Numbered from the stretch's first letter, positions 36,074 to 44,567 are shown. The stretch: 64,000 nucleotides of DNA from Rhodanobacter sp. MP7CTX1 (GCF_014205795.1 NZ_JACHCN010000007.1:159769-223768), one strand, 5' to 3'. Translations and numbers: made by a program. The notes: generated by a model not told the origin, from the letters alone.

Positions 36074-36581
36074 AATCGGCCATCCTTTGGCGACATGCAG
36101 CCAATCCTTTGACGATGTATTTCTTCACCATATTTGTCGAAATCGCGAGCCGCCCGGCAATTTCACGATAGGACAGCTCATCGCGATAGTGCATCACGAG
36201 AACAGCCCTGCACTTGGGCGAAAGACGCTGGATGAGCACACCTAGTCGCTGCTGGCGCAACTCGCGATCCATGTCCGCCTCGGCGCTGCAAGGCGTGCTG
36301 AGTTGCTCGATGACCTCTTCCAACCCCTCACTGCTAAGCGGAGATTGCTGGCGCATCACCGCACGCTCCTTGATCAGATTGGCGGCAATGGTAAAGAGAT
36401 ACGCCTCGGGGTTACGGATACTGGCCGCATCGGCCGGATCGATACGCAACAGGCGCAGATACACCTCCTGCGCCAGATCCTGCGCGTCCCAGCGATGGGC
36501 CACGCGGCGCAAAAGGTAGCTATGCAGCGAAGCGCCTTTCTCCGCAAACAGCTTCGACCATGTCTTGTGCTTATCGAACAT
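36066..36581 (-). CDS. FecI-type ECF sigma factor
   Basis: A 171-residue extracytoplasmic-function sigma factor. Region 2 spans about residues 10-75 (SYLLRRVAHRWDAQDLAQEV, AYLFTIAANLIKE). Region 4 spans about 110-165 (LSPKCRAVLVMHYRDELSYR, EIAGRLAISTNMVKKYIVK). The helix-turn-helix variant with MVKKYI is characteristic of FecI-group sigma factors. It is first in the minus-strand run and should direct transcription of the downstream receptor when released by the FecR-type protein. Confidence 0.94.
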   Translation of the reverse strand: MFDKHKTWSKLFAEKGASLHSYLLRRVAHRWDAQDLAQEVYLRLLRIDPADAASIRNPEAYLFTIAANLIKERAVMRQQSPLSSEGLEEVIEQLSTPCSAEADMDRELRQQRLGVLIQRLSPKCRAVLVMHYRDELSYREIAGRLAISTNMVKKYIVKGLAACRQRMADYE

Positions 36582-36825
36582 TGAGCCCTTGCGACCATTG
36601 AGACCGGGCAGGGAGAGCCAGTTCGACAGACTCCCGGAGCTTATCCAGCACTTATGACGATTTCGTGAATTTCAGAATGGTCATGGCACAACACAACGGG
36701 TGTCTGTCCTGCAAACAGCCCTGCGCCGGTTTGCAGGACTCAGTCACCACCGGTTTGCTTCGGACCACTGCGCGGTTTGTCCTTGTTATCTCGGGTAGTT
36801 GCGCCTGCACCCCTTCGATAAGCTA

Positions 36826-37296
36826 TCAGTGAGCCTGTGCGTGGCGGCGAAAGCGCCCTGACCAATCCATTCGTGGCGACCGGAATTCGGCAATCACGTC
36901 ATTCGGCGAATGCGGATGGATCACAATTTCCCCATCGACTAGTTCATCGCAGAAGCGTCCGCCACGAGGGGGTTCGATGGCGTAACGGCTGGTATGCGGA
37001 TCTCCGTGCACAAGGTGCGCAGTCAAGACGCACTCGTGGGGTTCATGCACGCGCGCTATCAGGCGATGCGGCTCGAATCGGATTTCTGTGTAAACGCCAT
37101 GAGGACCCCTGGCGTGGAGAACCCCTCCAAAGAGAGGGCTCACAGGGATGGGAGCACATAGTGCTGTGGAGCTGATACCCAGAAGCAGAACGATCACCCA
37201 CGTCTTGGATTTAAAGCACGCGCCGAGCGCACCGCAAGCGAAGCGAAGCGCTGTCAGGGGAGGGTGGTTGGGGATAAGGTTGGGCAGGGGATCCAT
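36826..37296 (-). CDS. Hypothetical exported protein
   Basis: A 156-residue frame with a hydrophobic export signal set back from the start (KTWVIVLLLGISSTALCAP, residues about 31-49). The mature part is His- and Pro-rich: SPLFGGVLHARGPHGVYTEI, HEPHECVLTAHLVHGDPHTS, GRFCDELVDGEIVIHPHSP. The first 28 residues may be an artefact of a later true start. No family is recognised. It lies upstream of the sigma factor gene on the same strand, separated by 240 bp, so linkage to that operon is uncertain. Confidence 0.5.
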   Translation of the reverse strand: MDPLPNLIPNHPPLTALRFACGALGACFKSKTWVIVLLLGISSTALCAPIPVSPLFGGVLHARGPHGVYTEIRFEPHRLIARVHEPHECVLTAHLVHGDPHTSRYAIEPPRGGRFCDELVDGEIVIHPHSPNDVIAEFRSPRMDWSGRFRRHAQAH

Positions 37297-37462
37297 CGAT
37301 AGATCTCAAAAATCGGCTGCTGATTGAAGCACCCGCGAGTCGCACGTGTTGAGACCTACCCTGCATCGTCGGATACCGCGTGCACGCGGGGACGTACATC
37401 CTGCGGTGCGTGCAGCGGGTGCTTTGATCGCGGATTGCGAGCCGGCCCAAGCGATGATGCGT

Positions 37463-37766
37463 ATGCACGGCACACTGAAGAGCGACTTAACAAGCCCACC
37501 CAGTCGCGTTTCGACGACGCCGCTGTCAACGCGAGGGAAGGGCACGAGTCACCTTGTGGAGAGACCTGCTGCAACACCTCGGTATCAAGCCAGGGGAGCG
37601 GATCGAGCTGGATTTGCTGCCCGATGGCAGCGCAGAATTGAGGGCAGCCCGGTCTACCGGATCGATGGTTGGCTTTATCGGCCTACTGGCCGGCCGGACA
37701 GCCAAGGTCGCCACCATCGAAGAAATCAACGAGGCTAAGGCACTGGTCTCGGACAGTCGCAAGTGA
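37463..37766 (+). pseudogene. Frameshifted AbrB/SpoVT-type antitoxin
   Basis: The frame from 37554 (TTG) reads LLQHLGIKPGERIELDLLPD, GSAELRAARSTGSMVGFIGL and LAGRTAKVATIEEINEAKA. This is the second half of a PrlF/AbrB-type antitoxin, including the helix that binds its toxin. The expected N-terminal swapped-hairpin strand is visible just upstream in a different frame (RVSTTPLSTRGKGT, where STRGQVTIP is usual), so a frameshift near 37548 splits the gene. No VapC or other toxin gene follows; the next gene is a dehydrogenase. It is probably inactive. Confidence 0.55.
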
Positions 37767-37800
37767 AGGTACTCAACACACTCAGTTCGGGAGCAATACC

Positions 37801-38751
37801 ATGGCCACCTCATCGCTTGCAAAGATCGCGATTCTGGACGATTACCAGAGCGTCGCGCTCGATATGGCAGACTGGTCGCCACTTGAGGGACGCGCAGAGA
37901 TCACGGTGTTCCATGATCATTTGATGGAGGTGGACCGTCTTGTCGATCGCTTGAAACCATTCGACGTGGTGAGCGTGATGCGCGAGCGCACGCCGCTGAG
38001 TCGTACCATCATCGAACGCCTTCCCCGTCTCAAGCTGATCGCATCGACAGGCGCCGGCAATGCGTCGATCGATCTGGACGCGGCGGCAGAGCGAGGGATC
38101 AAGGTCATGAACACCGGGTACTCATCTACGCCGGCCATCGAATTGGCATGGGCCCTGATTCTGGCCATGGCCAGAAATATATCTTCCGAGAATCAATCCC
38201 TGCGTGAAGGCGGCTGGCAGACGGCCCTTGGAACTGAGCTAGCGGGCAAGACCCTCGGCATTCTAGGCCTTGGCCACATCGGATCGGCGGTTGGCGTGAT
38301 CGGACGCGCATTCAGGATGAACGTGATCGCCTGGAGCCAGAATCTGACCAACGAGCGTGCGGAATCAAAGGGCATACTGCGGGTGGAGAAGGATGTGCTG
38401 TTCTCGACCTCTGACTTCCTGTCGATCCATGTCCGCCTGAGCGAGCGCACACACGGCCTGGTCGGTGCGGCGGAACTTGCTCAAATGAAACCAACCAGTC
38501 GCATTGTCAACACGTCACGCGGCCCGATCGTCGACACAGCGGCACTGATTGACGCACTCCAGAGTGGCCAGATCGCGGGTGCGGGCATCGATGTTTACGA
38601 CACTGAGCCGCTAGAACTGACCCACCCGTTGCGCACGCTCAGGAACGTATTGGCCACGCCCCATATTGGCTATGTAACACGCGAGATGTACCAGACATTC
38701 TATGGCGATACCGTGCGCAACATCGTTGAGTGGCTTGATAACCAGCTGTAA
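37801..38751 (+). CDS. D-2-hydroxyacid dehydrogenase family protein
   Basis: A 316-residue NAD(P)-dependent dehydrogenase of the D-isomer type (phosphoglycerate/glyoxylate reductase relatives). The Rossmann motif is GKTLGILGLGHIGSAVGVIG. Catalytic residues are in place: Arg in IVNTSRGPIVDTAAL, Glu in GIDVYDTEPLEL and His in ATPHIGYVTREM. The 316-residue length lacks the C-terminal ACT domain of SerA. ATG at 37801 follows GGAGCAATACC. The substrate is not determined, and no pathway neighbours are visible. Confidence 0.88.
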   Translation: MATSSLAKIAILDDYQSVALDMADWSPLEGRAEITVFHDHLMEVDRLVDRLKPFDVVSVMRERTPLSRTIIERLPRLKLIASTGAGNASIDLDAAAERGIKVMNTGYSSTPAIELAWALILAMARNISSENQSLREGGWQTALGTELAGKTLGILGLGHIGSAVGVIGRAFRMNVIAWSQNLTNERAESKGILRVEKDVLFSTSDFLSIHVRLSERTHGLVGAAELAQMKPTSRIVNTSRGPIVDTAALIDALQSGQIAGAGIDVYDTEPLELTHPLRTLRNVLATPHIGYVTREMYQTFYGDTVRNIVEWLDNQL

Positions 38752-39062
38752 CCAGCCGTGGCGACAGAGCCGGGTGTCTCTTCGTCAATAGGGCCGTGGG
38801 CGATCACGCAGCTGCACCGCTTGCAATCAACTGGAGTCAAGTTTGTTGGTGGGATTCACGCGCCGCTCGCTTGGGCCGGTCGCAAATAAATGTGTTATGT
38901 GCTTTTAGAATCGGTCGGTGCTCGGGCGAAGTAACACTCTTACTTTGCGGGACGTAACAGAAAAAGTAGTTCCGGGATTGGCCCGCTGATCGAGTGATCG
39001 GCATCGACATGACTTCTGGTCTCTTGCGCGAAGTATCGAACAGGGGGTTGCCGTTCGCAGCC
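38752..39062. other. Intergenic region
   Basis: No gene is visible between the dehydrogenase and the ClC fragment. The sequence is more AT-rich around 38880-38960. No strong hairpin was found. Confidence 0.35.
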
Positions 39063-39494
39063 TTACGGCGATCCTGCCGACGTCGGTGGTAGTGGTGCGG
39101 TCGCGATTCCCGTGTACACCAGTGGCGCTACTACATCCGGGGCTGCGTCGTGAATCGGTATGGTGCGGAAGTGCTCAACCAGCATCGCCATCCCGCCCGA
39201 GCCGGCGACTGCTAACAGCATGGGAACCAGAAACGCCTGGTTTACCCGTGTGAATTCGAGCAACAGTACGATCGCCTTCAAGGGCATTCGCATTGACGTC
39301 GCGAGAAATGCAGCGGCACCAACGATCGCGAAGCTGCCCAAGGGAACGGCAGGAAACCAATGATTCCATGCGCCGCCCAATGTGATCGCAAAGAGCGCAC
39401 CATTGCTGAGTCCCGGCGTTAGTAACCCGCCCATCGCGCCAACGCGGCGGGTGGTTTCGGTGCGTTGTCTGGTCAGACGAATCGCCGATTCCAC
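39063..39494 (-). pseudogene. C-terminal fragment of a ClC chloride channel/antiporter
   Basis: A 143-residue frame covering only the last third of a ClC protein, normally 400 or more residues. GAMGGLLTPGLSNGALFAIT matches the GxxGGxxxPxLxxGA signature, then FAIVGAAAFLATSMRMPLKA and LEFTRVNQAFLVPMLLAVAG complete the final helices. The N-terminal half, with the first selectivity-filter elements, is absent. The sequence upstream of 39494 gives no continuation. It cannot make a functional channel. Confidence 0.75.
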
Positions 39495-39640
39495 CGGTTA
39501 GGCGCCTTGACGTTTGGTTTCGGCAATCGGATGGCTCGCCGGAGGTTCATGAAGCAGGTTCGTCTGATTCTAGCGGCAGACGTCAAAATCGTTTGGCTGC
39601 CGCCTTCGCGGTCGCCGTCAACGGATGTGGTCGCGCCAAG

Positions 39641-40477
39641 TTAGGTCAGCGCTGCCTGCAAATCCGCGATTTCCTCGCGCAGCGTCGCGTTTTCTTCTTG
39701 AAGCTCGGCCACTTGCTTGCGGAGCCGCGCAAGTTCGTCTATGCCGTCATTGAAGTCTGTCTCGGGTGGAGGTGCGATCGACTCTTTGGCGGCGGCTTCC
39801 CGCGGTTTGCGCTTGGATTCGCGCACTCGCTTGGCCGCTTCCTTGAGTTTTTTGCTTCCTGCCAATGCGGCCTCTCGCTGCTCGTCTTCCGGAAGGCTCG
39901 CGACGGCGGCCGCAGCATTGATGGAGATCGTGCCCGAACGTATGGCTGCCACGACTTCGGCTGTCGCATGCTTCTGGATCTTTTCGATGAGTGCCACTTG
40001 ATTGCCGCTGAGCTTGGCCTCGCGTGCGAGCGCCTCTCGGCTAGGTGGCCGCTCGCTGGGGGCTGTGGTGGCAGAGGCTGGTTCGCCGATGGGGGCTGCC
40101 ACGTCCTCGTGATCGGTCGTGGGCGCCGTGGATGCAGATGCCTGGGCGGCGGATCGCTGTGCCAGGATCTCGCGCTTGCGCAGCGCCAGAACGCCACGCT
40201 GGAAATCCGACACACTGCGCCGGCCCAGGTGTTGCTCGATCATCCACAGATGCACGTCTTCGATCGACTTGAAGTACGGGTTTTGCACCGTCTGGAACGG
40301 CAACCCATGCTTCTGGCAGATGCCGTAGCGATTGTGGCCATCCACCAATACGCCGCCCCACAACACCAAGGCATCGCGGCAGCCCTCTACAAGAAGGCTG
40401 CGCTCCAGCGACTCGTATTCCTCCGGTGTCAGAGGATCAATATAGGCCTTGAGTTCTTCGTTGACGACAATATCCAT
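39641..40477 (-). CDS. ParB-like nuclease-fold protein with C-terminal coiled coil
   Basis: A 278-residue protein. Residues 1-75 form a ParB/Sulfiredoxin-like N-terminal domain (YIDPLTPEEYESLERSLLVE, VLWGGVLVDGHNRYGICQKH). A helix-rich middle follows (HLWMIEQHLGRRSVSDFQRG, then KLSGNQVALIEKIQKHATA). The C-terminus is a strong coiled coil (LARLRKQVAELQEENATLRE). There is no ParA partner nearby, so it is not an obvious partition pair. Such orphan ParB-domain proteins occur on plasmids and integrative elements and as regulators. It is the best-preserved mobile-element-like gene of this accessory region. Confidence 0.78.
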   Translation of the reverse strand: MDIVVNEELKAYIDPLTPEEYESLERSLLVEGCRDALVLWGGVLVDGHNRYGICQKHGLPFQTVQNPYFKSIEDVHLWMIEQHLGRRSVSDFQRGVLALRKREILAQRSAAQASASTAPTTDHEDVAAPIGEPASATTAPSERPPSREALAREAKLSGNQVALIEKIQKHATAEVVAAIRSGTISINAAAAVASLPEDEQREAALAGSKKLKEAAKRVRESKRKPREAAAKESIAPPPETDFNDGIDELARLRKQVAELQEENATLREEIADLQAALT

Positions 40478-40791
40478 CAAAGTCAGCGCGGTCCGATAAC
40501 AGAGAAAAAGTCGCGCATTGTAGTGCCTGTGGCCGGAATCGGAACACGATGTCCGCCAAGTGCTCGTTGGATTGCGCCAGAAGGCTTCAATGCCTTGGTC
40601 GGCGTGGTGGACGACGCGAAAACGGGTAGCGTCGAGGTAGGGCGGTTAGGGCAGGCTATCGGGGGTAGGGCGGACTGAGGTGTCGATCTTCCATGCGTGC
40701 CACTTGCACTACGTGCCGCGGTTTTCTCCTTTCGTGCGACGGGCTACGGCTAGTAGTGCATATCGGCCGACATGACCTTCAGAGCGTGCTC
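40478..40791. other. Intergenic region between two minus-strand genes
   Basis: I see no supported gene and no strong structure here. A plus-strand frame that enters from the left ends at 40678 and lacks motifs. Confidence 0.35.
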
Positions 40792-41742
40792 TCACTCCAT
40801 GGCCCCCTGAACGATGACTTGGCGGCCACCTTCACCGCGGGCCACTCGCTGGTAGGCGTCGACGGCGTGGATCAAGGGAATGGTGTTCTGCACCTGCGGA
40901 GCCTGCAGAGTCCCATCGTCAAACAGCGGCGCTACCTCATCAAGAAGCCGTGCCGTCTGAGCACCGTCGAGCTTGAGCGAGTCGGCTCCGAACAGCTGCG
41001 ATTCATTGTGATAGAAGTCGCGAACATCGAAGCTTACGCGGCTGGCTCCTGTCGCACTGATCTCCACCAGCCGGCATCGATGAGCAAGACAGCGCAGCGC
41101 CGCTTCAAACATCACGCCACCCACCGCATCGTAGACGACGTCCGCGCCCCTGCCTTCGGTTAACTGCCGAAGGCGTTCGGGCAGGTCAGCGTCAGATAGT
41201 AAGGTGCCGTCGAATAGGGCTGCGTCGGAAGCTGACAACGGTTCCCGGGTTATGCCGATGACTCGACTCCCACGCCAGCGTGCGAGCTGGGTCACTGCCT
41301 GACCCACGCTGCCGGCAGTGCCGATCACGGCAACCGTCTCGCCATGGCCGGTGCGGGCATATTCAATCAGGCCCTGCCAGGCTACGGTGTAAGCCACGCC
41401 AACGCTGGCTGCCTGGACAAAGCTGAGGCATGCCGGTTTCTGCGACAACGCTTCTAGAGGCACGCGCATGAATTCGGCGTGCGCTCCATCGATGGTAAAG
41501 CCGAACTGCCCACCGCTGCCCCATACCTCTTTGCCAAGCCATTCGGACGGCCCCTCGACAACGATGCCAGCGAAGTCGCGCCCTGGAACACGGGGGAGGG
41601 TGGTCTGGCTCATCGCCCCGGCGAGGTTCTTGACGTCGCTCGGATTGATCGCGGCGGCGCGGACTTCGACGATGGCGCTGTCGCTGTCAGCGCGCTATTC
41701 CAAGTCCCCAATACTTCCAATACCCTTCGGGAAGCGGTCCAT
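40792..41742 (-). pseudogene. Zinc-type quinone oxidoreductase-like protein with an internal stop near its N-terminus
   Basis: The open frame from 41613 encodes 273 residues of an MDR-superfamily oxidoreductase: GRDFAGIVVEG, GVAYTVAWQGLIEYARTG, the NADPH loop VAVIGTAGSVGQAVTQLA and GADVVYDAVGG. The family normally starts about 40-50 residues earlier. In the same frame upstream I can read SAIVEVRAAAINPSDVKNLA directly joined to this start, but a TAG at 41695-41697 interrupts it. A possible original ATG lies at 41742. Either the gene is dead, or a shortened protein starts internally without the first strands of the GroES-like domain. Confidence 0.6.
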
Positions 41743-41766
41743 CTGAGCGCGTTCGATACTCTGGTA

Positions 41767-41973
41767 GTGCGCCAGGTGCATCTAGCGGAGACGCTGCTTA
41801 CCGAATTGGGCGAGCGACACCGAGCAGCAAAGTGGATGGCTTCCCATCATCGGTCCTTTGATGGTCGAACTGCCTACCAGGTCCTCGCTGACATGGAAGA
41901 GGCCCTTCTTTGGAATGCGCTGGAACGGCGGGGTTATAATGAGTCCGATTCAGAAAGTGTCTTCAAGAGTTAA
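41767..41973 (+). pseudogene. DUF2384 (Xre/MbcA/ParS toxin-binding) antitoxin-like remnant
   Basis: The plus-strand frame reads AETLLTELGERHRAAKWMAS then HHRSFDGRTAYQVLADMEEA and LLWNALERR. The pattern W(x)xxxxxxFxGRTxxxxLAxxxExxxxxxL is that of the C-terminal domain of Xre/MbcA/ParS-type antitoxins, which pair with RES or similar toxins. No N-terminal helix-turn-helix is found; the frame upstream is antisense to the oxidoreductase. No toxin gene follows. The start is unknown. Confidence 0.4.
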
Positions 41974-42149
41974 GGATTTTCGCGCTGATTTGACGCATGT
42001 TGAACAATTGAAGGACAAATGGCGAAGCACAACAGTTAAGGCCCTGGTAGGTCGTCCGTAGTCTCGAAACACCATTATGGCCTTCGAGGTCGAAAGAGGA
42101 GGAAGTCTCCTTTTACTCGTTACGCATAATTCGGAATCGGGAGGTCGCA

Positions 42150-42566
42150 ATGGCAAAAGTACAGTCTGAGGTGTCCGCAGACAAATTGGCACTCTTCGAC
42201 AAGCTGGTTGCTACTTTTCCAGAAGTGCAGCTGAAGGGCGCAACCGTGCCGTATACATCTCTCAACGGACATATGTTCAGCTACCTCTCGAAGACGGGAA
42301 CATTGGCGCTTCGCCTTCCCGAAGGTGTCCGCGAATCGTTCCTCAAGAAGTACAAGGCACGGCTCTGTGAACAATACGGTGTTGTCCAGAAGGAGTATGT
42401 CGAGGTTCCAGATGCCCTTCTAAGGAACACTTCAGCGCTGAGTAAGTATTTCGCGCTGAGTCTTGCCCACGTTGGCGCGCTGAAGCCTAAGTCGGCCAGC
42501 AAGAATGAGTCCGGCGACACTCACGCTACCAGCAATGCGCAGGCGATGCCCCGGGGCCAACGCTAG
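42150..42566 (+). CDS. Conserved small protein, TfoX/YjbR-like fold suspected
   Basis: A 138-residue protein with a good ribosome site (GGGAGG before ATG). It has LFDKLVATFPEVQLKGATVP, GHMFSYLSKTGTLALRLPEG and KARLCEQYGVVQKEYVEVPD, then a Lys/Ser/Asn-rich tail. The alternation of a short helix, beta strands and a K..YV.VPD strand resembles TfoX-N/YjbR-type proteins, which are poorly understood. The last 30 residues look disordered. I cannot assign a function. Confidence 0.65.
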   Translation: MAKVQSEVSADKLALFDKLVATFPEVQLKGATVPYTSLNGHMFSYLSKTGTLALRLPEGVRESFLKKYKARLCEQYGVVQKEYVEVPDALLRNTSALSKYFALSLAHVGALKPKSASKNESGDTHATSNAQAMPRGQR

Positions 42567-42872
42567 ACCAGCCGCGACCGGTTTTGGCCGAAGTCGGATA
42601 GTCGACTAACTTAGTCAGCGTTCCTGACAAGCTTGGTCAAATTCGCTGGCTAAGCTAGTCAGTTGGGGCGGCGAACATGGGCGGCTGACGTTTTTCACTG
42701 ATCAAAGCCACCCACGAGGCGCCGCGAAAAAAGTGGTGACCGCATCGGCACGACGACTGCTGGTGCGGCAGATGATTACCGGTTCCTGCGCGCTATAGAG
42801 TAAGTGGAAACGGGAACTGGGAAGATTGTCGAGCCCTGAAGCTAAATGGCACCACCAGCATGGGTGATCGCT
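42567..42872. other. Intergenic region with an operator array, upstream of the DUF1275 gene
   Basis: This region contains the three palindromes annotated at 42604-42660 and no gene. It separates two genes of the same orientation, so it should hold the promoter of the membrane protein gene at 42873. Confidence 0.5.
42604..42660. promoter_or_regulatory. Array of three 13-15-bp palindromes with 22-bp spacing
   Basis: GACTAACTTAGTC (42604-42616, perfect around a central C), TGACAAGCTTGGTCA (42625-42639) and GGCTAAGCTAGTC (42648-42660) are related imperfect repeats of a GAC-n7-GTC dyad. Their centres fall at 42610, 42632 and 42654, exactly 22 bp (two helical turns) apart. This is the layout of cooperatively bound sites for a dimeric helix-turn-helix regulator, such as a TetR- or MarR-type protein. 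No such regulator gene is adjacent. Confidence 0.6.
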
Positions 42873-43667
42873 ATGAAATTTGAAGATGGCAAGCGGAGCC
42901 TGAGCGTCGCCATCTTGCTCACGCTTTCAGGAGGATTCCTCGACGCGTTCGCTTATGTCGGTCACGGCCACGTATTCGCCAACACGATGACCGGCAATGT
43001 CGCCTTGCTCGGCATGAACATCGCTGCGCTCGACTGGATCCAGGCATCGCGTCACCTGCCGCCGCTGGTGGCATTTATTTGTGCAGTATTCGTGGTGCAT
43101 TTGCTGGGACTGGAGCCTGGTCGCCGCTGGGTCAGGCATCCGGCTGTCGCGTGTTTGGTCTTGGAGATCATCTTCCTGGTGGTCGCGGCGAGCCGGGTCA
43201 TCCGCATCGATGATTTCTGGCTCATTCCCGGTATCTCCTTCGTGGCGACCCTGCAGACACTGTCCTTTACGCATGTCGAAGATGTCGCCTACACGTCGGT
43301 CATGACCACGGGTAACTTGCGCCGAGCCACTCAGAATCTCCTTGCAGGATTGATCCCCCGCCATGACGTCGTGTCGCTCCATGATGCATGGCTTTTGGGG
43401 CTCATAAGCCTGAGCTTCCTCACGGGTGCCGTGCTCGGCGGCTATATGACAGCGCACATGCATGACAGTGCTCTCTGGGTCGTCACCGCCTTACTCGCCG
43501 TGGCCCTGTTCGGGATTTTCAGAAAGGCCTTAGGGCGAGCGCCTGACGATACGGGATGCGGTAGCGTGGGTTGCCAGCACGAAGGCCATGCCGATCATGC
43601 AACCCAACGCCACGTTTTCCAGCCGTTGTGCTGCGGCGATACTGGATTGCCCAGCAACCACGAATAG
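42873..43667 (+). CDS. DUF1275 (YoaK-type) membrane protein with an aberrant C-terminus
   Basis: A 264-residue inner-membrane protein. The DUF1275 signatures are SGGFLDAFAYVGHGHVFANT followed by MTGNVALLGMN, and FTHVEDVAYTSVMTTGNLRR. Six hydrophobic segments run to LWVVTALLAVALFGIF (about residue 217). The final 45 residues (APDDTGCGSVGCQHEGHADH and onward) are antisense to the end of the FUSC gene and look like read-through past a lost stop. The start at 42873 matches the family; an in-frame ATG at 42846 is possible. Function unknown; a transporter role is assumed. Confidence 0.8.
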   Translation: MKFEDGKRSLSVAILLTLSGGFLDAFAYVGHGHVFANTMTGNVALLGMNIAALDWIQASRHLPPLVAFICAVFVVHLLGLEPGRRWVRHPAVACLVLEIIFLVVAASRVIRIDDFWLIPGISFVATLQTLSFTHVEDVAYTSVMTTGNLRRATQNLLAGLIPRHDVVSLHDAWLLGLISLSFLTGAVLGGYMTAHMHDSALWVVTALLAVALFGIFRKALGRAPDDTGCGSVGCQHEGHADHATQRHVFQPLCCGDTGLPSNHE

Positions 43668-44567
43668 AACAGCTGCACAGGCGCAGCGGGTAGCAACACC
43701 CACCGGGTAGCTGCGAAATATGACCAGGGTCATGACCGCCGCGACAGCCGCGAGCTCCAGGACGAAACGGTCGTGGGGCAGGGCCATTCCAAGGATCACA
43801 CCGGCCGGTACGCCAATGGCCGCGCCGACGAGCCGATCACGCAGTTTGGTGCGCGCGCTTACCATGTCACCGGTAACCACGCTTGCGGCCGACCAGATGA
43901 CCCACTGTCCGTAGTTCATGTGGTACCCCTCCACGATCGCCGCCGCCACAGCCACCGAGAGCGTGACGGCGATGATGGATTCCCAGTAATGAACAAGTTG
44001 AGCGGATCCAGAGCGTTGCAGGATTTTGGAAAAATGCCGCAAATAGGGAAAGTCTGCGCGCGCAGCAAGATGATGTTGGATGCACGACATCAACAGCACA
44101 GGCACCATGCCCATCGCCAAGTAAGGAAGGAAGGCAAGACCGCGTTGCAGGAGTACACCGGACATAGTGGTCCTCTCCGCAATTTCACAGGCCAGATACA
44201 ACGCGGGAATAAAAGTGAAGCTGCCTAGCGCCCGAAGCTCTTTACCGTAAGCGGTCACCCAGATCGATGCCATCGCCATGATTGCGGCAAACAACACGAA
44301 CAGCGCCGGAATAGCGAGGGAGAGCAGAAGGCTGAGAAAGCCGGCGGCAATGGCAAAGCCATGGATAACGACGCCGAGGGGCGCCAGGTCTGAGCGCTTC
44401 AGGGCGATGTAACTGGAAATCGTGACAAGCGAGGCTTGTAGCCAAACCTCTCGTTCCGAAACGAAGGCGCCCAAGACCAGCGGAGCCAGGACCAGCGAGG
44501 ATTCCGCCAATGCCTCGGTGTCAAATAGCCGGGCGAACTTGGCCGCCATTGTCGTGAACATGTTCAT
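43530..44567 (-). CDS. FUSC-family inner membrane protein
   Basis: A 345-residue membrane protein with two blocks of hydrophobic helices (residues about 20-165 and 195-335). These correspond to the duplicated FUSC (fusaric acid resistance/aromatic acid exporter) module without the long cytosolic part of YccS or AaeB. The second block has the typical WVIWSAASVVTGDMVSARTK and GAAIGVPAGVILGMALPHDR motif, where TKxRxRxxGTxxGxxxG is usual. It may export aromatic or other organic acids. Its 3' end overlaps the convergent DUF1275 gene by 138 bp. Confidence 0.82.
   Translation of the reverse strand: MNMFTTMAAKFARLFDTEALAESSLVLAPLVLGAFVSEREVWLQASLVTISSYIALKRSDLAPLGVVIHGFAIAAGFLSLLLSLAIPALFVLFAAIMAMASIWVTAYGKELRALGSFTFIPALYLACEIAERTTMSGVLLQRGLAFLPYLAMGMVPVLLMSCIQHHLAARADFPYLRHFSKILQRSGSAQLVHYWESIIAVTLSVAVAAAIVEGYHMNYGQWVIWSAASVVTGDMVSARTKLRDRLVGAAIGVPAGVILGMALPHDRFVLELAAVAAVMTLVIFRSYPVGVATRCACAAVLFVVAGQSSIAAAQRLENVALGCMIGMAFVLATHATASRIVRRSP

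Noticed and set aside
40693..41163. 156-codon plus-strand open frame
   Set aside because: Antisense to the quinone oxidoreductase-like gene, which has clear NADPH-binding motifs.
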